64,000 nucleotides of DNA from Camarhynchus parvulus (taxonomy: Eukaryota > Chordata > Aves > Passeriformes > Thraupidae). The translations under genes and the position numbers were made by a program. This document shows, piece by piece, positions 25,951 through 37,600 of the stretch. The notes beneath the pieces were generated by a model. That model worked only from the letters and a program-made list of their open reading frames with translations. It was not told where the DNA came from and made no database searches. The stretch is from assembly GCF_901933205.1 (NCBI RefSeq), contig NC_044574.1, forward strand, positions 47,897,609 to 47,961,608. Direction: 5' to 3'. The stretch's first letter is position 1. Each line of letters opens with the position of its first letter.

Positions 25951-26903
25951 CTGTGTTTTTTCCCCTCTTCTTTTATTTTTCCCACCTAAATCTGGGCTTG
26001 CTTACACCTCACTGGGGTAGAAACATGGGTTACATCCCACTAATTAAATAATAGAGGTGTTTGGTTTTTCTGGCTAAATGGTGCTCTCTATTGCTTTGTG
26101 TCCCAACCACCAATTAAGCCAGACATACCTGTTATGTTGCACTTGGTCAGTAGTGCTGTGTCTACCATAAGGATTCCTGCTGGTGTGGATCAGCTAGCCA
26201 CAGGTTGGGCTTCTTCAAAATGCTTTATGCCACTCTGCACCATACATGATTTATGTATCAGTGCTGAACTGGAGAAAGTGTGCTCATATGAATCCATTCA
26301 GGTACTTGTTTTTCTTTTCTGCAAAAACTCTACTTAGAGAGAACTTTATACACTTTATTTTCAAAATTCTGTCAGTGATTGCAGCTTTAAAAACAGAAAC
26401 GTTTAAGTAAAGTTACATATTTTAAGGATTTTTTTTTGTCCAGATTTCCCAGAGTGGCTGTGGGAAGTGAAGGTTTGTTTCTCTGAAATATCCCTTTTGC
26501 CCATGAAGCTGAAAATTCAAGTGTTCTCTTTATTTTTATTTCTTCTTTCTCTTCTTTTCCTACCTGTTTTTCATTCTTACAGCACTAATATTAGTGTAAA
26601 ATCAGGCAATGAGGAGTGAATTGTATATTCTTTTGCCTATCACCCCACCTCTGTGATCATCTAGTTCATAGATGTTTTCAATTACCTTGCTGTTTGTTTT
26701 GCCTTGTGATCTTGCCCAGTCAGTATTTAGACAGTGATGCAATGTATGTACAACCCCTTCAGGTATTTAACAATACCTCTTTGCACTTTGTCAAGCTTCT
26801 TCCCCCAAATGTGCCTTGAATACTGTTGCAGCAGAGTAGGCAGATTAATTTTTAGAAACTACAATAATAAATTTCAGAAGTCTGTACTTTCAGGTTCACA
26901 GTT
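25951..26903. other. Non-coding DNA, nothing recognised
   Basis: Unique sequence with short open frames only. A donor-like CAG/GTACTT occurs at about 26299, but I could not find a matching acceptor with a recognisable exon. Confidence 0.5.
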
Positions 26904-26921
26904 AAAAAAAAAAAAAAAAAA
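26904..26921 (+). repeat. Poly(A) run of 18
   Basis: Uninterrupted run of 18 A. No SINE, LINE or processed-gene body was recognised upstream of it, so it is treated as a simple repeat rather than a retroposon tail. Confidence 0.8.
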
Positions 26922-29900
26922 GCACCAGCCTCCCCTTAAAAACAAACAGCTCAAACATAAAAACCCTCCAAGCTAACAGATCTACTTTATAGCTTATAGG
27001 TATATTTTACCTAGGCTGGCTAGAGTTTCTGTGTGGAAAATTGGAGTGTGGGCTATTTGTTTACAGGGATCTAAACATGTGTATTTTTATAACTCCTCTG
27101 CTGCTCATAATGAATTACCAGCCATAAGCTGTCCTTTGTTGGTTTTCAAGAAAATCAAATGAAACCCAGCAGGAGCTCCCAGAGTGCATTGTCCAAGAGT
27201 GTAAAAATGCTGTGTTGATGACAGATCATACTGTTTTTATTAAAGCTAAGAACACTGACTTTACTTTGCTTTTTGACCCTAGTGCTTTACTGTCAAGGTG
27301 GTTTTATTTCTACAAATTTTCCTTCTGCAGGCCTCATCAACGATTCACCATAAAGCATTAGACAAATTCCCATCATCTGTATATGATTAGAGCAGGTTCT
27401 GTTGTGCTGCTTGCCACAACTTAAAGTGATGTTTTTCAGCTTTCTCTGAAAAGGAGCCAATTTACCAGCCTTCATTCATAACACAATGTCTCCTTGTTTT
27501 CATATCAGTTTTCTTTAGTTCTTTTTAAGCTGATAAGAACATAATTGAAGGAATTTTAATGCACTGTTTGCTAAAGACTGCAACCAATTTTTCAAGTCTA
27601 CTGTCTGAAAAATTTTACCTTAAAAAATGGTTTTGTACAAATGCCCTGACAGATGAGCAGGATGCACATGTGACAGTCTGCTCTGAGAATAGTATGAGAT
27701 AATTGAAATCCTGTTGAGAAAAATATTCCCAAATTAAACACACCACGATATTGCAAGATTTTGCATAGACAATTTCAAACTCTTTTCTATAAGAATTTCT
27801 CAAGTAAATAATAATCTAATCTTGCATGAAACCCAGCCCCATGCCAGAGTCATAATAATTAATTGTACAGCTGTAAATTTCCACAGCTCTATTTACCCAA
27901 ACAATTAATTTAATACAATATATGTGTATTAAAACTATATTTTTATTATTTTCAAGTAGAAATATTTTAAGAATGGAAAAAAGTTTTTCACAGAACCCTA
28001 TATATTGACTATTTTTTAAGCAGTAAGTTTAGAAAAACTTCCATGGAATGTAGTTTTGAGATAAAAAGAGGAAGAGCCAGAAGTCTTGTTTTTATTTTTA
28101 TATTTCAATGCACACAATCTAGTCTTGAATGTTAAAAAAAACATACTTGACACAGGCTTATATAGACTTCCTACCAATGCCTGTCTGTGGTTTAGGATTA
28201 ACCATCTTACGAAATCAATTCTTCTCTTGAATGGATGCTTTTCTACAATACTGTAGACTTCAGATATATAGTGAAATTTTTTCTCTCCATGTTGCCAATT
28301 GTGGTATAAGACAAGATGCTAGTGATTCCTTTTTGAAGAAAAGGGCACCCCTGATTTATGCACAGCTTTACTCCAGTCATTACTGATGATGACTTTTCTC
28401 TGTCAGCCTTCTCTGACATATTTTTCTCATTGCACCTCCTCTTTTCACCATGATGAACAAGTGCAAATCTTAAAACTCAGGGACAAACCAGCCATAGGAA
28501 GAATTTCTTCTTAAAGTTATTTGTAAAATGTAGCAAATATATGAGAAAGCACACATTATACACAGCAATAGAATTTTGCAGAGATGATTTGGCACTGAAG
28601 TCCCCAAAAATGTTTCATGGCAAACTTTGCAGAGCAGCCGTATGCAGTAAATTAATGTGTGGTATGATCTCATTTCTACAGTCTTAATTCAAGATTGTTG
28701 GCTTCCTTCATCTCGGAAGACTCTCACTGGTAAACACAGTTAAATGGTCGCTAATATGCTGAAGATGTTCAGAAAATTTGCATTTTGGCAACTAAAATAA
28801 AAATGCTGATGTACTGAGATAAATGTTTAATAAGAGATTGTACAACATCAGGCTGAATCTCTGCTTGTATTCAGAAAACTTCACTTGTCAAAAATCAAGT
28901 AAGTTTCAGATGCCAAACAACTTGCGGACTGAGGCTGTTTTCCTCTGCATTACTCAGCCTGTGAGTTATGTCAACAGGAAAACCAAGCATTTTGCACATT
29001 TTAAATTGCTGGTGAAATCAGAAGTTATTCAGAAGGAAACACAGTGAGACCAACCATGTTCTCAAAAAAATATACAGAAGCAATTTTTAGACTGGAAAAA
29101 CAATTGTTTTGAGAAGTGTTAGGTCTTGTGTTTGGCTTGTTCTCAAGACCGGGCTGGTGCCTTGAACCTCATGGATTCAAGCAGTAGCACTTATGCTGCT
29201 GCAAAGGGGATTTAGAGGTGTGATTTTTTTGAATGGGGAAAGGCTGATTTTTACTGGTCATTGGTGACAAATATCTTTTGGATCAGCATCAACAGGAGCT
29301 GTTTTTCCAAATATGGTGTCTGTTGCTCAGTCTTGTGAAGTTCGCCTGTGGTTTTGAGGGTATTCATATGCAAAAGACATTGGCCAAAACTGGAACTCGA
29401 AATAAGCTGCCCCAGGAAAGCTGGGGGTTGTAGGATTTCTTAAGAACTTCCATTTAGATATTCATTATGCTGTGGGGTCAGCTGGGGAGGTGCTATGGAC
29501 ATGAGGTCTGGAGGCAAGGATGAACATGGGAGAGAAAGACTGGAATTTATGTAGCTGGATGAGCAGCCCATGGCTGTCATCCTCTTTATCTTTTTAGCAC
29601 TGGGGGCCCTTCATCTGGATGTAGGATTTTTTTGTCTGAGGTCCCCCTTATAGAAGAGCATCCAGTGCCCACTTCCTCCTACTCTCAGTCAGCTGGCTGT
29701 GGCTTCCAACTCTGTGTGAGTAGCTGAGCCAAAGGCTCAAAGCCTCCCCTCTGTTCTAAAACCTACCCACTGGAGAGGCGTAGTAATTCTGTTATTAACC
29801 TTTTAATTTGGCCTTCTCCCTGGGAGGAAAGAATCTGCCTTGGAACAGATGTACTGCTCAGTTTTCCTCTGTTTTCATTTAGTTTGCCTTTTTTTTAGTA

Positions 29901-31732
29901 GCTAGAAAATCTGTGGTATAATAATTCATGGCACAAATGAGGGTGCTGCTGTGCTGTATTCCTTTTTTCCCGAGTTGGATGCTGAAGTTCACCCATCAAA
30001 ACCCAGTGATGATCAGGAGTAACTGCTTCCTGGGAGTATTGACTGTGTCTTGCCCCTTGAATCCATCTTTACTCAAGAAGCTTCCAGTTCTGACTACATC
30101 TGCGTCTTGGGGAGCCATTGGGGATGTTTCCCACCAGAGGTTCCCACAAGATTCTTAAGGCCACTGAGGTGCTTGGTTGCTTTGAGAGTGTCTGTGCACT
30201 GATTTGTCCCCTGTGCTATCTGATGATCTGGATGTTCATCCAGTATTGGCTTCTCGGATTAGAGATTTCTTTTCTTCAAGTAACCCAAAAAAGGTGCCAA
30301 AGCTATATTTCAACAGTATTGTCATGGAAATTTGTGCTCTATAGAACACTTAGGGCATTTAAAAACAACACTGTAGCTAGTTTTCTTTTTTTTCAATTTG
30401 TGAAAAGCATTCTGAGGTAATGGAGTTATTGACATTCTTGTTTTAATTACAAAAAAATCTTATGTTTTTCTTAAATATAAATTTTAATATCAATTTCTTA
30501 TTATCCTAAATATTTTACTTTGGTTGTACTTCAGCAGAGAAGAGTGGACTTTCTGAAGAAAGTCTAATTAAATCAGCCACTTAAAATGCAGTTGTGTAAC
30601 TGTGTTTAATATGTTTGCTAATAAGAAGTTGGTTAGAAAAATTCAAACTGCCTGTTTTGTATTTCAGTGCAAAAATTTCAAGGATCTTTGAAGACTGACT
30701 TCCTAATCTTGTTATGGTGTGTTTGTACATATACTTGGAAACACAGAACCTGATATGCGAATTTGCACTTGCTGAATATTAAATATGAAACAATCATGTA
30801 AATGTGAGGTAAACCTGTTAAGTAGCAACTGTGGGCCCACAATGCTGTGTTTAGGCAATGCAGCAGTCATTCCAGCAGTACATGAGGTTTGTGCTGCGGA
30901 GTTCAGGAGAATGGCTTCATATCTCTGACTCTCTCCAACAGACTGATAAATTAGCAAGTGATGTAGAGGATTTTAACTGTAAATGGGTATTTCCTAGGAT
31001 ATTTTTTATTGCTGACCACACCTGTGTGGCTGAACTGGGCACTGGGACCCATAGTCATGGAACAGCTTGTATGAGTGTGTCCATGGTAGTGTGACTCACT
31101 CAAAATACTGGTTACTTTGATTTAGGATCCCTATTCCTGCAATTAGGGCTGCCAAATTGGTCTTCTGCAAAAGCGCCTAATCTCAGTAATCTCATAATCC
31201 CATACATGTGTGTGTTAACACAGATGCATTCCAAGAGAACTGGGCTGGATGTGCACATATGTATCACAGTAGCAGTTACACCTTTGAGTATGGCATAGTA
31301 CACTTTGGTCATAGCCATGCCTCTTTGTGAAATGAGCAGCTTCTAAAATGAACCTAAAAATAAAATTTTGGGGGAAGGCATCTGAAGTTAAGGTATAACT
31401 AGTCATTTTGCTGTGCTTTTTAAAAAATCGATGTGGTTTTAGTTCCCAATTTTGTCTTTGTTCTTTGATAATCTGTATTTTGTAAATAAAGGAGATATTT
31501 TCTTTCATAAAAAATCATCATGTAGTCCTAGGGTATTTAACAATGAAGAGAATTGAAGTAATTTTATTATGCTCTTTACCATTAATGCAGTATGCTCATT
31601 ATATAGGTTATGTCTCTGTATAGTTAGGTATGTATGAATCATTCCTTTCATCTCACTTGCAAAAAAAAAAAAAGATTATTCAGACCAAAGTGGACCAGCT
31701 TGACATTTTGGGATCTCAGGCTCAGTGTTAGA
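26922..31732. other. Non-coding DNA, nothing recognised
   Basis: AT-rich. A homeodomain-style AT cluster (AATTAATTG ... CAATTAATTT) lies at about 27857-27911, and A runs occur near 31661-31673. No gene, RNA or repeat family was recognised. Confidence 0.5.
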
Positions 31733-31930
31733 TTGCCCTTGGCTGGCTGCTGGATGCCCACCCAGCTGCTCTATGTCTCTTTCTCGGTGGCACTGTGTAG
31801 GAAAAAAAGATAGAAAATCTCATGAGTTAGGTAAGGCAGGAAGGTCACTCAATTACCATCATGAGCAAAAGAGGCTCGAAGTTGGAAAATTTAATTTATT
31901 GCCAGTTAAAATAGAGCTGGATACAGAGTT
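31733..31930. mobile_element. Degraded avian LTR-type repeat fragment
   Basis: The segment running from TTGCCCTTGGCTGGCTGC through CAATTACCATCATGAGCAAAAG to AATTTAATTTATTGCCAGTTAAAA resembles, in order and spacing, an LTR-retrotransposon-derived repeat that I recall as very common in bird genomes. The copy has many substitutions, and I cannot see LTR ends or a target-site duplication. The G+C-rich sequence following it (to about 32110) may be more of the same element, but I could not match it. I do not assign a family name or orientation. Recognition is from memory; a repeat-library search would settle it. Confidence 0.5.
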
Positions 31931-33935
31931 GAACAGCGAGGTGCATAGACCCCTTCCCTCTGTACTGGAACCAGCGATGTCCAGCCCAGGGTAGCCTCTG
32001 GCCTTCTCTCACATTTCCTGGTCCCTGGTGGGCTCTCAAGGTGAGGGCAGGGGTCAAGCAGTGCCAGGGGTAAGAAAGGGGAGTTGTGGGCAAGCTCCAG
32101 CTTCCACAGGTCACTCTCTGTGGCTTAAATTAGAGGAGCATCAGGCAAGTTATCAGCTGAGGCTGAGAACCATCAGCCTGATGTTCTCACAGTTTCTCAG
32201 TGCTGCTTCCCAGTATGTGTATTAGCCTCAGCTAAGGATGGCTGCAGAAATACCTGTTTGACCTTGGAAAATCTGCTGGCTTTCGGTAGCCTCACTGTAT
32301 GGCATCTGTCTGTATGTGACTTTATTGCAATATAAAAAGTGGAAGGTATAATCTCCTATTGCCACAGGTCTATCCACCCCTAATGGCTCAGATCCTCTGG
32401 CGCTTCTTGTCTTGCTCTATGAATGGCACAGAGCTTATACAGGGTCCTGTAAGCAATCTGTCTGAGAGATTTTACCACTCACACAGTCATAATGTCCCCT
32501 GGACAGGTTCAGTGAAGCACATAATTACATGTTTAATTTTAAGCACATGTTTAAGTTCTATTAGTATTTATGGGAGTACAATGTGGGTTTATATTTAGGT
32601 ACTTGCTTAAAAATGATTTATTGAGGAGAGATAAAATTAAGCCTACACTTAAGAGCTTTGCTCATTGAGAGAGTGGAATATTTACATTTGCTCCAAACAC
32701 ATGTTCGAGTTATTAGGACTTGTGATATATAAGTGTGATTTGCTACATTTTTGTTGTCTTGCGGTTGCTTAAGGAGACACCAAGGTGCACAAGTGTGATG
32801 CTTTATTGGTGGATTCTCTTTAAAGACAGTCCATTAAAAAATAAAAAGAAAGTCGTTTCTCATACAACAACATGGATAAAAGCTGCTGGGCTTTACTTTC
32901 GTTCCTCTCTCTCTTTAAACGTGGATATTGGGTCCAGGTCTTCAGACGGTCCACAGAGAGCAGGGTGCTGGGCTCTCTGCCTCAGGGAAGCCTCCACTGT
33001 GAGTGCTGTCTTGGGGCTTGCAGGTACTGTAACCATTTTTAAGGTTTTGTGGCTTTTGATTTGCCTTTTTTTCCCCCCCCACCCTTCTATTTTGTCTGAA
33101 TTTATGTGCACAGAAATGCTAGCGATGAGTTACGGCTGTAAGTGTGTGTGCAGAAAAGCTGTGGCACACGGTTGCCTAATGGGAAACAGTTGGGTTTGCT
33201 CTGCTGTGTTGCAGAGCACTTACTGGAGGAGGTAAATACTTTGGAAATTAGAGTTTGTGTGCTTTCTTATTGGGAGAAGTGGAATTTCTTAACACATTTT
33301 GAGAAGTTTTATTGCAGGCTTCAGGAGAGTTCTGTGTTCTTCAGTGCCTCTCTGCTGCTTGTTCACTGTTTATTGAAAATTTAAGCTCTTTCACAGGTTT
33401 TTGGGAATTTTTTTTCAGCAAAAGCCCAGCTCTTGGTGGCAAGTAGCAAGCGTTGAGTCATAGCTTTCATTGGGTAAAATAGGCATGTGCCAGAGCTTAG
33501 TATTTCAGGGAAAAAAACTAGTTAAAATGTGAGTTAATGAATATTTTCAAAACAAGGCCTTCAACAGTTACTGTAAAAGAAACCAAGTTATGCTCCTACC
33601 TTATGATTTCTTTAAAGGTCTCTTTCATGATCTGAGGTTCCCACTCATGATTTATCCTGAATACTTGGGGTTTGGCAGTACCCTTGCTGCGTAGGACCAG
33701 AGGCATTTGATATACTATTTGCTTCTGTTGATTCAGAGAAGTTTAAAATATATGTTCAGTTTTATGGCGCAAGAAGCTATTGGCTTTCTGGAAGGCTTCC
33801 ACAGCAAACTGGGTCTCTGAATGTGCACATGTGCCCCCAAAGCCTCCTCACAGAGCCCTGATCTGTGAGAGTAATGCATGCGGGAGCTCCGGGCTGCCAG
33901 AAAAGCAGATATTCACAAACATTACCGTAAACCAT
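31931..33935. other. Non-coding DNA, one long open frame of doubtful meaning
   Basis: A plus-strand frame is open from about 32735 to 33235 (first ATG at 32798, roughly 145 codons). Its product would be rich in Cys, Trp and hydrophobic residues, with no domain I recognise. It crosses a T6C9-type pyrimidine tract (about 33066-33080). I regard it as chance. Confidence 0.45.
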
Positions 33936-33951
33936 ATTTGCATATCAATCA
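33936..33951 (+). promoter_or_regulatory. Octamer followed directly by PBX/HOX-like site
   Basis: A perfect ATTTGCAT octamer (33936-33943) is immediately followed by ATCAATCA (33944-33951), the reverse complement of the TGATTGAT core bound by PBX-HOX pairs. Upstream DNA (33875-33930) contains three CpGs within about 60 bases, unusual for this window. The arrangement resembles a compact developmental enhancer, but this is a motif reading only. Confidence 0.28.
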
Positions 33952-34539
33952 TTCATACTTGAAAGCAGGGGTTAGTTACCCTTTCTTTCTGAGCTGGCAT
34001 GTTTCCCTGTGTGTTCTGCCACTATGGCTTTGATCTGTAGAAAAGTATGTTTACTTTTTAACAACAAAACAGTAGCTCTCTTCTGGCTGGGATGTGTAGC
34101 TCTGCTACAGGGTAACAAAACAAGTGAATATATTTGAAATGACGACTTAGTATTTTCAGATGAGGGTTGTCTTTTATTATGAAGAAAAAATGTGCTCTTC
34201 AAAGATGCAGGCTAGTTAATATCTAGATGGGTCCACTTCATCTCAGGTGTGGTTTTTTTACTTAATCTACAAAATCAAAAAATCTGAGCTCATTGCTTGG
34301 AAGCATTAGGACCATACAGAGCAGAATTGATAAATGTGTGCAGATCTGCCTCATTTTGTCTAAGGAAGCACCTTTGGTGAAGATGGCATTTCTTCCTGGA
34401 AAAAGCTTGTACATTTTATTTTGCCTGTGGCCTCTTTTTGTAAGAGTTTTATAAGGCTTTGCAGGCCAGCTGATGTAACCTACCTTTGCTCAGGAAACCT
34501 GTAGCTACTGAAACTGAGGAAACCATAAGCAGGCAGTGT
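33952..34539. other. Non-coding DNA, nothing recognised
   Basis: Short open frames on both strands only; no repeat or RNA gene recognised. Confidence 0.5.
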
Positions 34540-34690
34540 TGTTTGTGGCATAAGGGTTTGTGATCCAGGGATATGCCAGGTACTCCAAACTCCTATCTCT
34601 GTGTGACCTTAGGCGCATGTCCTGACCTCTGCTTGTCTCATTTGCCCAGCTGTAAAACTGGGTAAAGCAGGAGATCTTTGAAAACTAAGT
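34540..34690 (+). mobile_element. MIR-like ancient SINE remnant
   Basis: The core at 34597-34672 reads CTGTGTGACCTTAGGC, then CTGACCTCTGCTTGTCTCA, then a CAGCTGTAAAACTGGGTAAAG stretch. This follows the order and spacing of the MIR family consensus (a GTGTGACCTTGGGC box, a CTTAACCTCTCTGAGCCTCAG-like block and a CTGTAAAATGGGG block). MIRs are tRNA-derived SINEs mobile before or early in amniote history and present, highly diverged, in birds. The upstream limit is uncertain; 34540-34594 may hold the tRNA-like half but has decayed beyond confident reading. Confidence 0.6.
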
Positions 34691-37600
34691 GATGTACCTG
34701 AGCTGAATTTACCTGGTTAAAAGAAGGAATCCTTAAGTTTTTTTTCTTAACCTGTGTTTGGTGTGCAGGTGTGTTTGGGCAGCCTCTCCTGTTTGCTTGA
34801 GGCTGAATGTAGCGCAGAAGAATGAGGTCATCATATGAAAATCACCTACCAGAGCCTCTCCACAAGTTTGCAAGGGAAAATCTGAAGAAGGCCTGATTTA
34901 GTATGGTGGGACAAAATCTTCTCAGGGTAGATGATGGGTGTTTTAGTAAAGAAAACCCTGCAAGAATCAAAGAGAAGAATCCAGCACAAGCCCATAGTGA
35001 GCCGATCTGTATTTTTAGCGAATTTGCCTGAGTTATGTTTACACCCCACTTTTTTTTTCTTTCTTTTTAATATGTAGCTTGTGGGCATGAAGAGTTCCAT
35101 GAACAGGAAACCCTCTGCGTCTCTTGGAGACAGACCTCAGAAAGGGAATTTTCAAATTTCTTGCATGAGGCCACATTGCATCAGCTTAGAGTTTCCTTTC
35201 AGAATTGCATATGAAATTGTTCGTGTGTGTGTTTCTAAAATAAAGAATGGGATTAAAGAAAAGTTTAATCAAGTCTCACAAATGTCATCACCATCACAGC
35301 TTGAATGTGGTTAGCTAGATATAGGCACAGATGTTACCATCTCTCAGTACTCTCTCAGTATTCTTCCAGTGGAAGCAATGAATTGTCTTGTAAGTTTAGT
35401 ACCCAGTAACTGAAAAAATTGCTTAGCAAACATCTCTGCAAATAGCCCTCACTGCTGGGCACACCCCAGCAAGAATTTTTGTTGCAGCTGTGAAATGCAC
35501 AGGGAAACTCGATTGAAATTTCTCAACTCATTTGTTTTGGCATCAGCATCTCTGTGCTGTTGGGATGTATATGGTATATCTTTCCTGATATAACACTGCA
35601 CTGTTCCTTTGGTTTCAATGTATTTCAGTGTTATGAAAGTGATGCTCAGAATGTCTATTTCTGGTTTGTCATTAGTATAGAAATAAAAGATTTAAAGATG
35701 ATTAATTAGTAACCAAGTTCAGCGGTGAATTTTGGAATTAGTACTGATTGCACTAAAGTAATACAGCACTGTAAGCAAAACCAGGTATTTCTGGATGAGA
35801 GCGAAAAGGCTCTGCCCAAAAAGAAATAAATAAGCCACAAAAAGACCCCAGACACCCACAGTGGATCCTCCCCCAAAGGACTCAAGGCACTTATAGTCTG
35901 ACTCATAGGGAGGGGCTTCTTTTCTACACAATGGGCTTGTTTTTACTTTCACCTGTTTAATTTCACATGTTGCAGGTCAGACAAATCTCTTAGTATGGCA
36001 CCTGCTTTCTGCTTTAAGGGCAATTAATCCCCTGCTCCTGAACATACTGGCTCCATAAGAGTAGGACCACCCTGTCTGATGATGGTTGCCTCCAGAGCAG
36101 CCTCCTTATGCATACGGCCTTTAAGCCCCTGAGAGCACATGCTGCTCTCTTCTGAGTGATCTCCGAGGTGTGGTAGCCTGTATGCTGGAGCCATGGGCTG
36201 CCTTCCAGACTCCTTCCCTAGCCTTCCCATCCCTCCTTTCCCAAGGCTGAGGAGAGCAGGTCTGTAAGGGCACAGGCCTTGGCCAGCCATGCTGGGCTCA
36301 AGCCTGGATGCACCAGCAGTCTGAGCTGGGTTACACACTGCATGTTGCAACCCATGTTGCTGGGTTTCATGGGCCTTGTTTTGAAGACCATAGAGTTGTT
36401 GTCAATTTTGGAGAGAACTAGATATAATAATTTAAACTGACCTTGAAGTAGGGAGGACCCCATACCCTCACCTCTGTCTCTTAAACTATGCTGTTACATG
36501 CCACTTAAGATCATCTTCCAGCTATATCTTTAAATATATTAGCATACATTTTCTATGGTTACAGAACTGAGAGAGATATATTTTTCAAAACTATATATGC
36601 CTGTGTCTATATCTGGACATCACATTTACTTCTATTTTTGTTATACAAAATGAGCATTTTCTGCCAGAAAAACCCTGTTATTTTTATTAATCGCCAAAGA
36701 CGAATGAAAGCACATATTTTAAAAACCTCTTCTTTTTAAGGCAGGAAATTGTATTTGCTTTTGTTCATTGCTAGCACCAGTCTATTCTGACAGATCTGTG
36801 ACACAGATAGAAAGCAGAAGCATCTCAAGTACTGACTTCTACATTTATTTTCTCAAAGCAGAGGGCAAAGAAGCTAAACATTTAAAATGCATGGATTCCT
36901 CTGAAAGCTTTAAACTTATTAGGACACATGCACAGCAACTTTGCACACAGATTGCCCCCAAAGTAAGTCTTGATTTTAAGACTAAGCCAAGATGGCATGA
37001 GAGAGCAGTTGCTGTTGATCTTTTATACTAATTTTGGATTAATTGTGATCTACAGCACTGCGTAAACATGCTAACCTAGTACTTCAGCTTCACCACAGCT
37101 AAACATTAATCCTTCTTAATGCTCTAAGTCAACTTTTAGTCCTTAGCAGAATTTACCTTAATCTCTGGCTAGGAAGCTAACTGATTTACAAAACATAATC
37201 CAAGAGCTCCAGAATCTTAAGGAAAATATGTAGACAAGCAATTCATCTACGCAGAATAATATGCTTCCCTGGTATCCTTCCTAAGGCAGTACTGGAAGTA
37301 ATTCTTCAAAGATATCAATATAGTATAAAGGTGTCTTTCCTTTTTAGAGATAAAATACATATATAAATTCAATTCACCATATTGATTTTCTTACCTTTCT
37401 CACATCCCTTTATGTATGTTACTGATATGGAATGTTAATTTGGATGCACTTTCATATGCAATATACGTTACTCAGTATGGACAAACAAGTCTGTGGTGCT
37501 GAAATATTTGAATTTTATGATCTTTACCTCAATTTTGTGTAGCATTTCAGTGATGTTCTAAAAATCAGCTCACTCCAGAGAGCTTTGGTGGTAATTTGGA

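Noticed and set aside
26904..26921. Poly(A) run as the tail of a retroposed gene
   Set aside because: No coding or SINE-like body upstream and no flanking direct repeats found.
32735..33235. 166-codon plus-strand open frame
   Set aside because: It lacks an ATG at its start (first ATG 32798), has a Cys/Trp-rich composition without a domain, crosses a C9 tract, and contains a donor-like site mid-frame. Probably chance.
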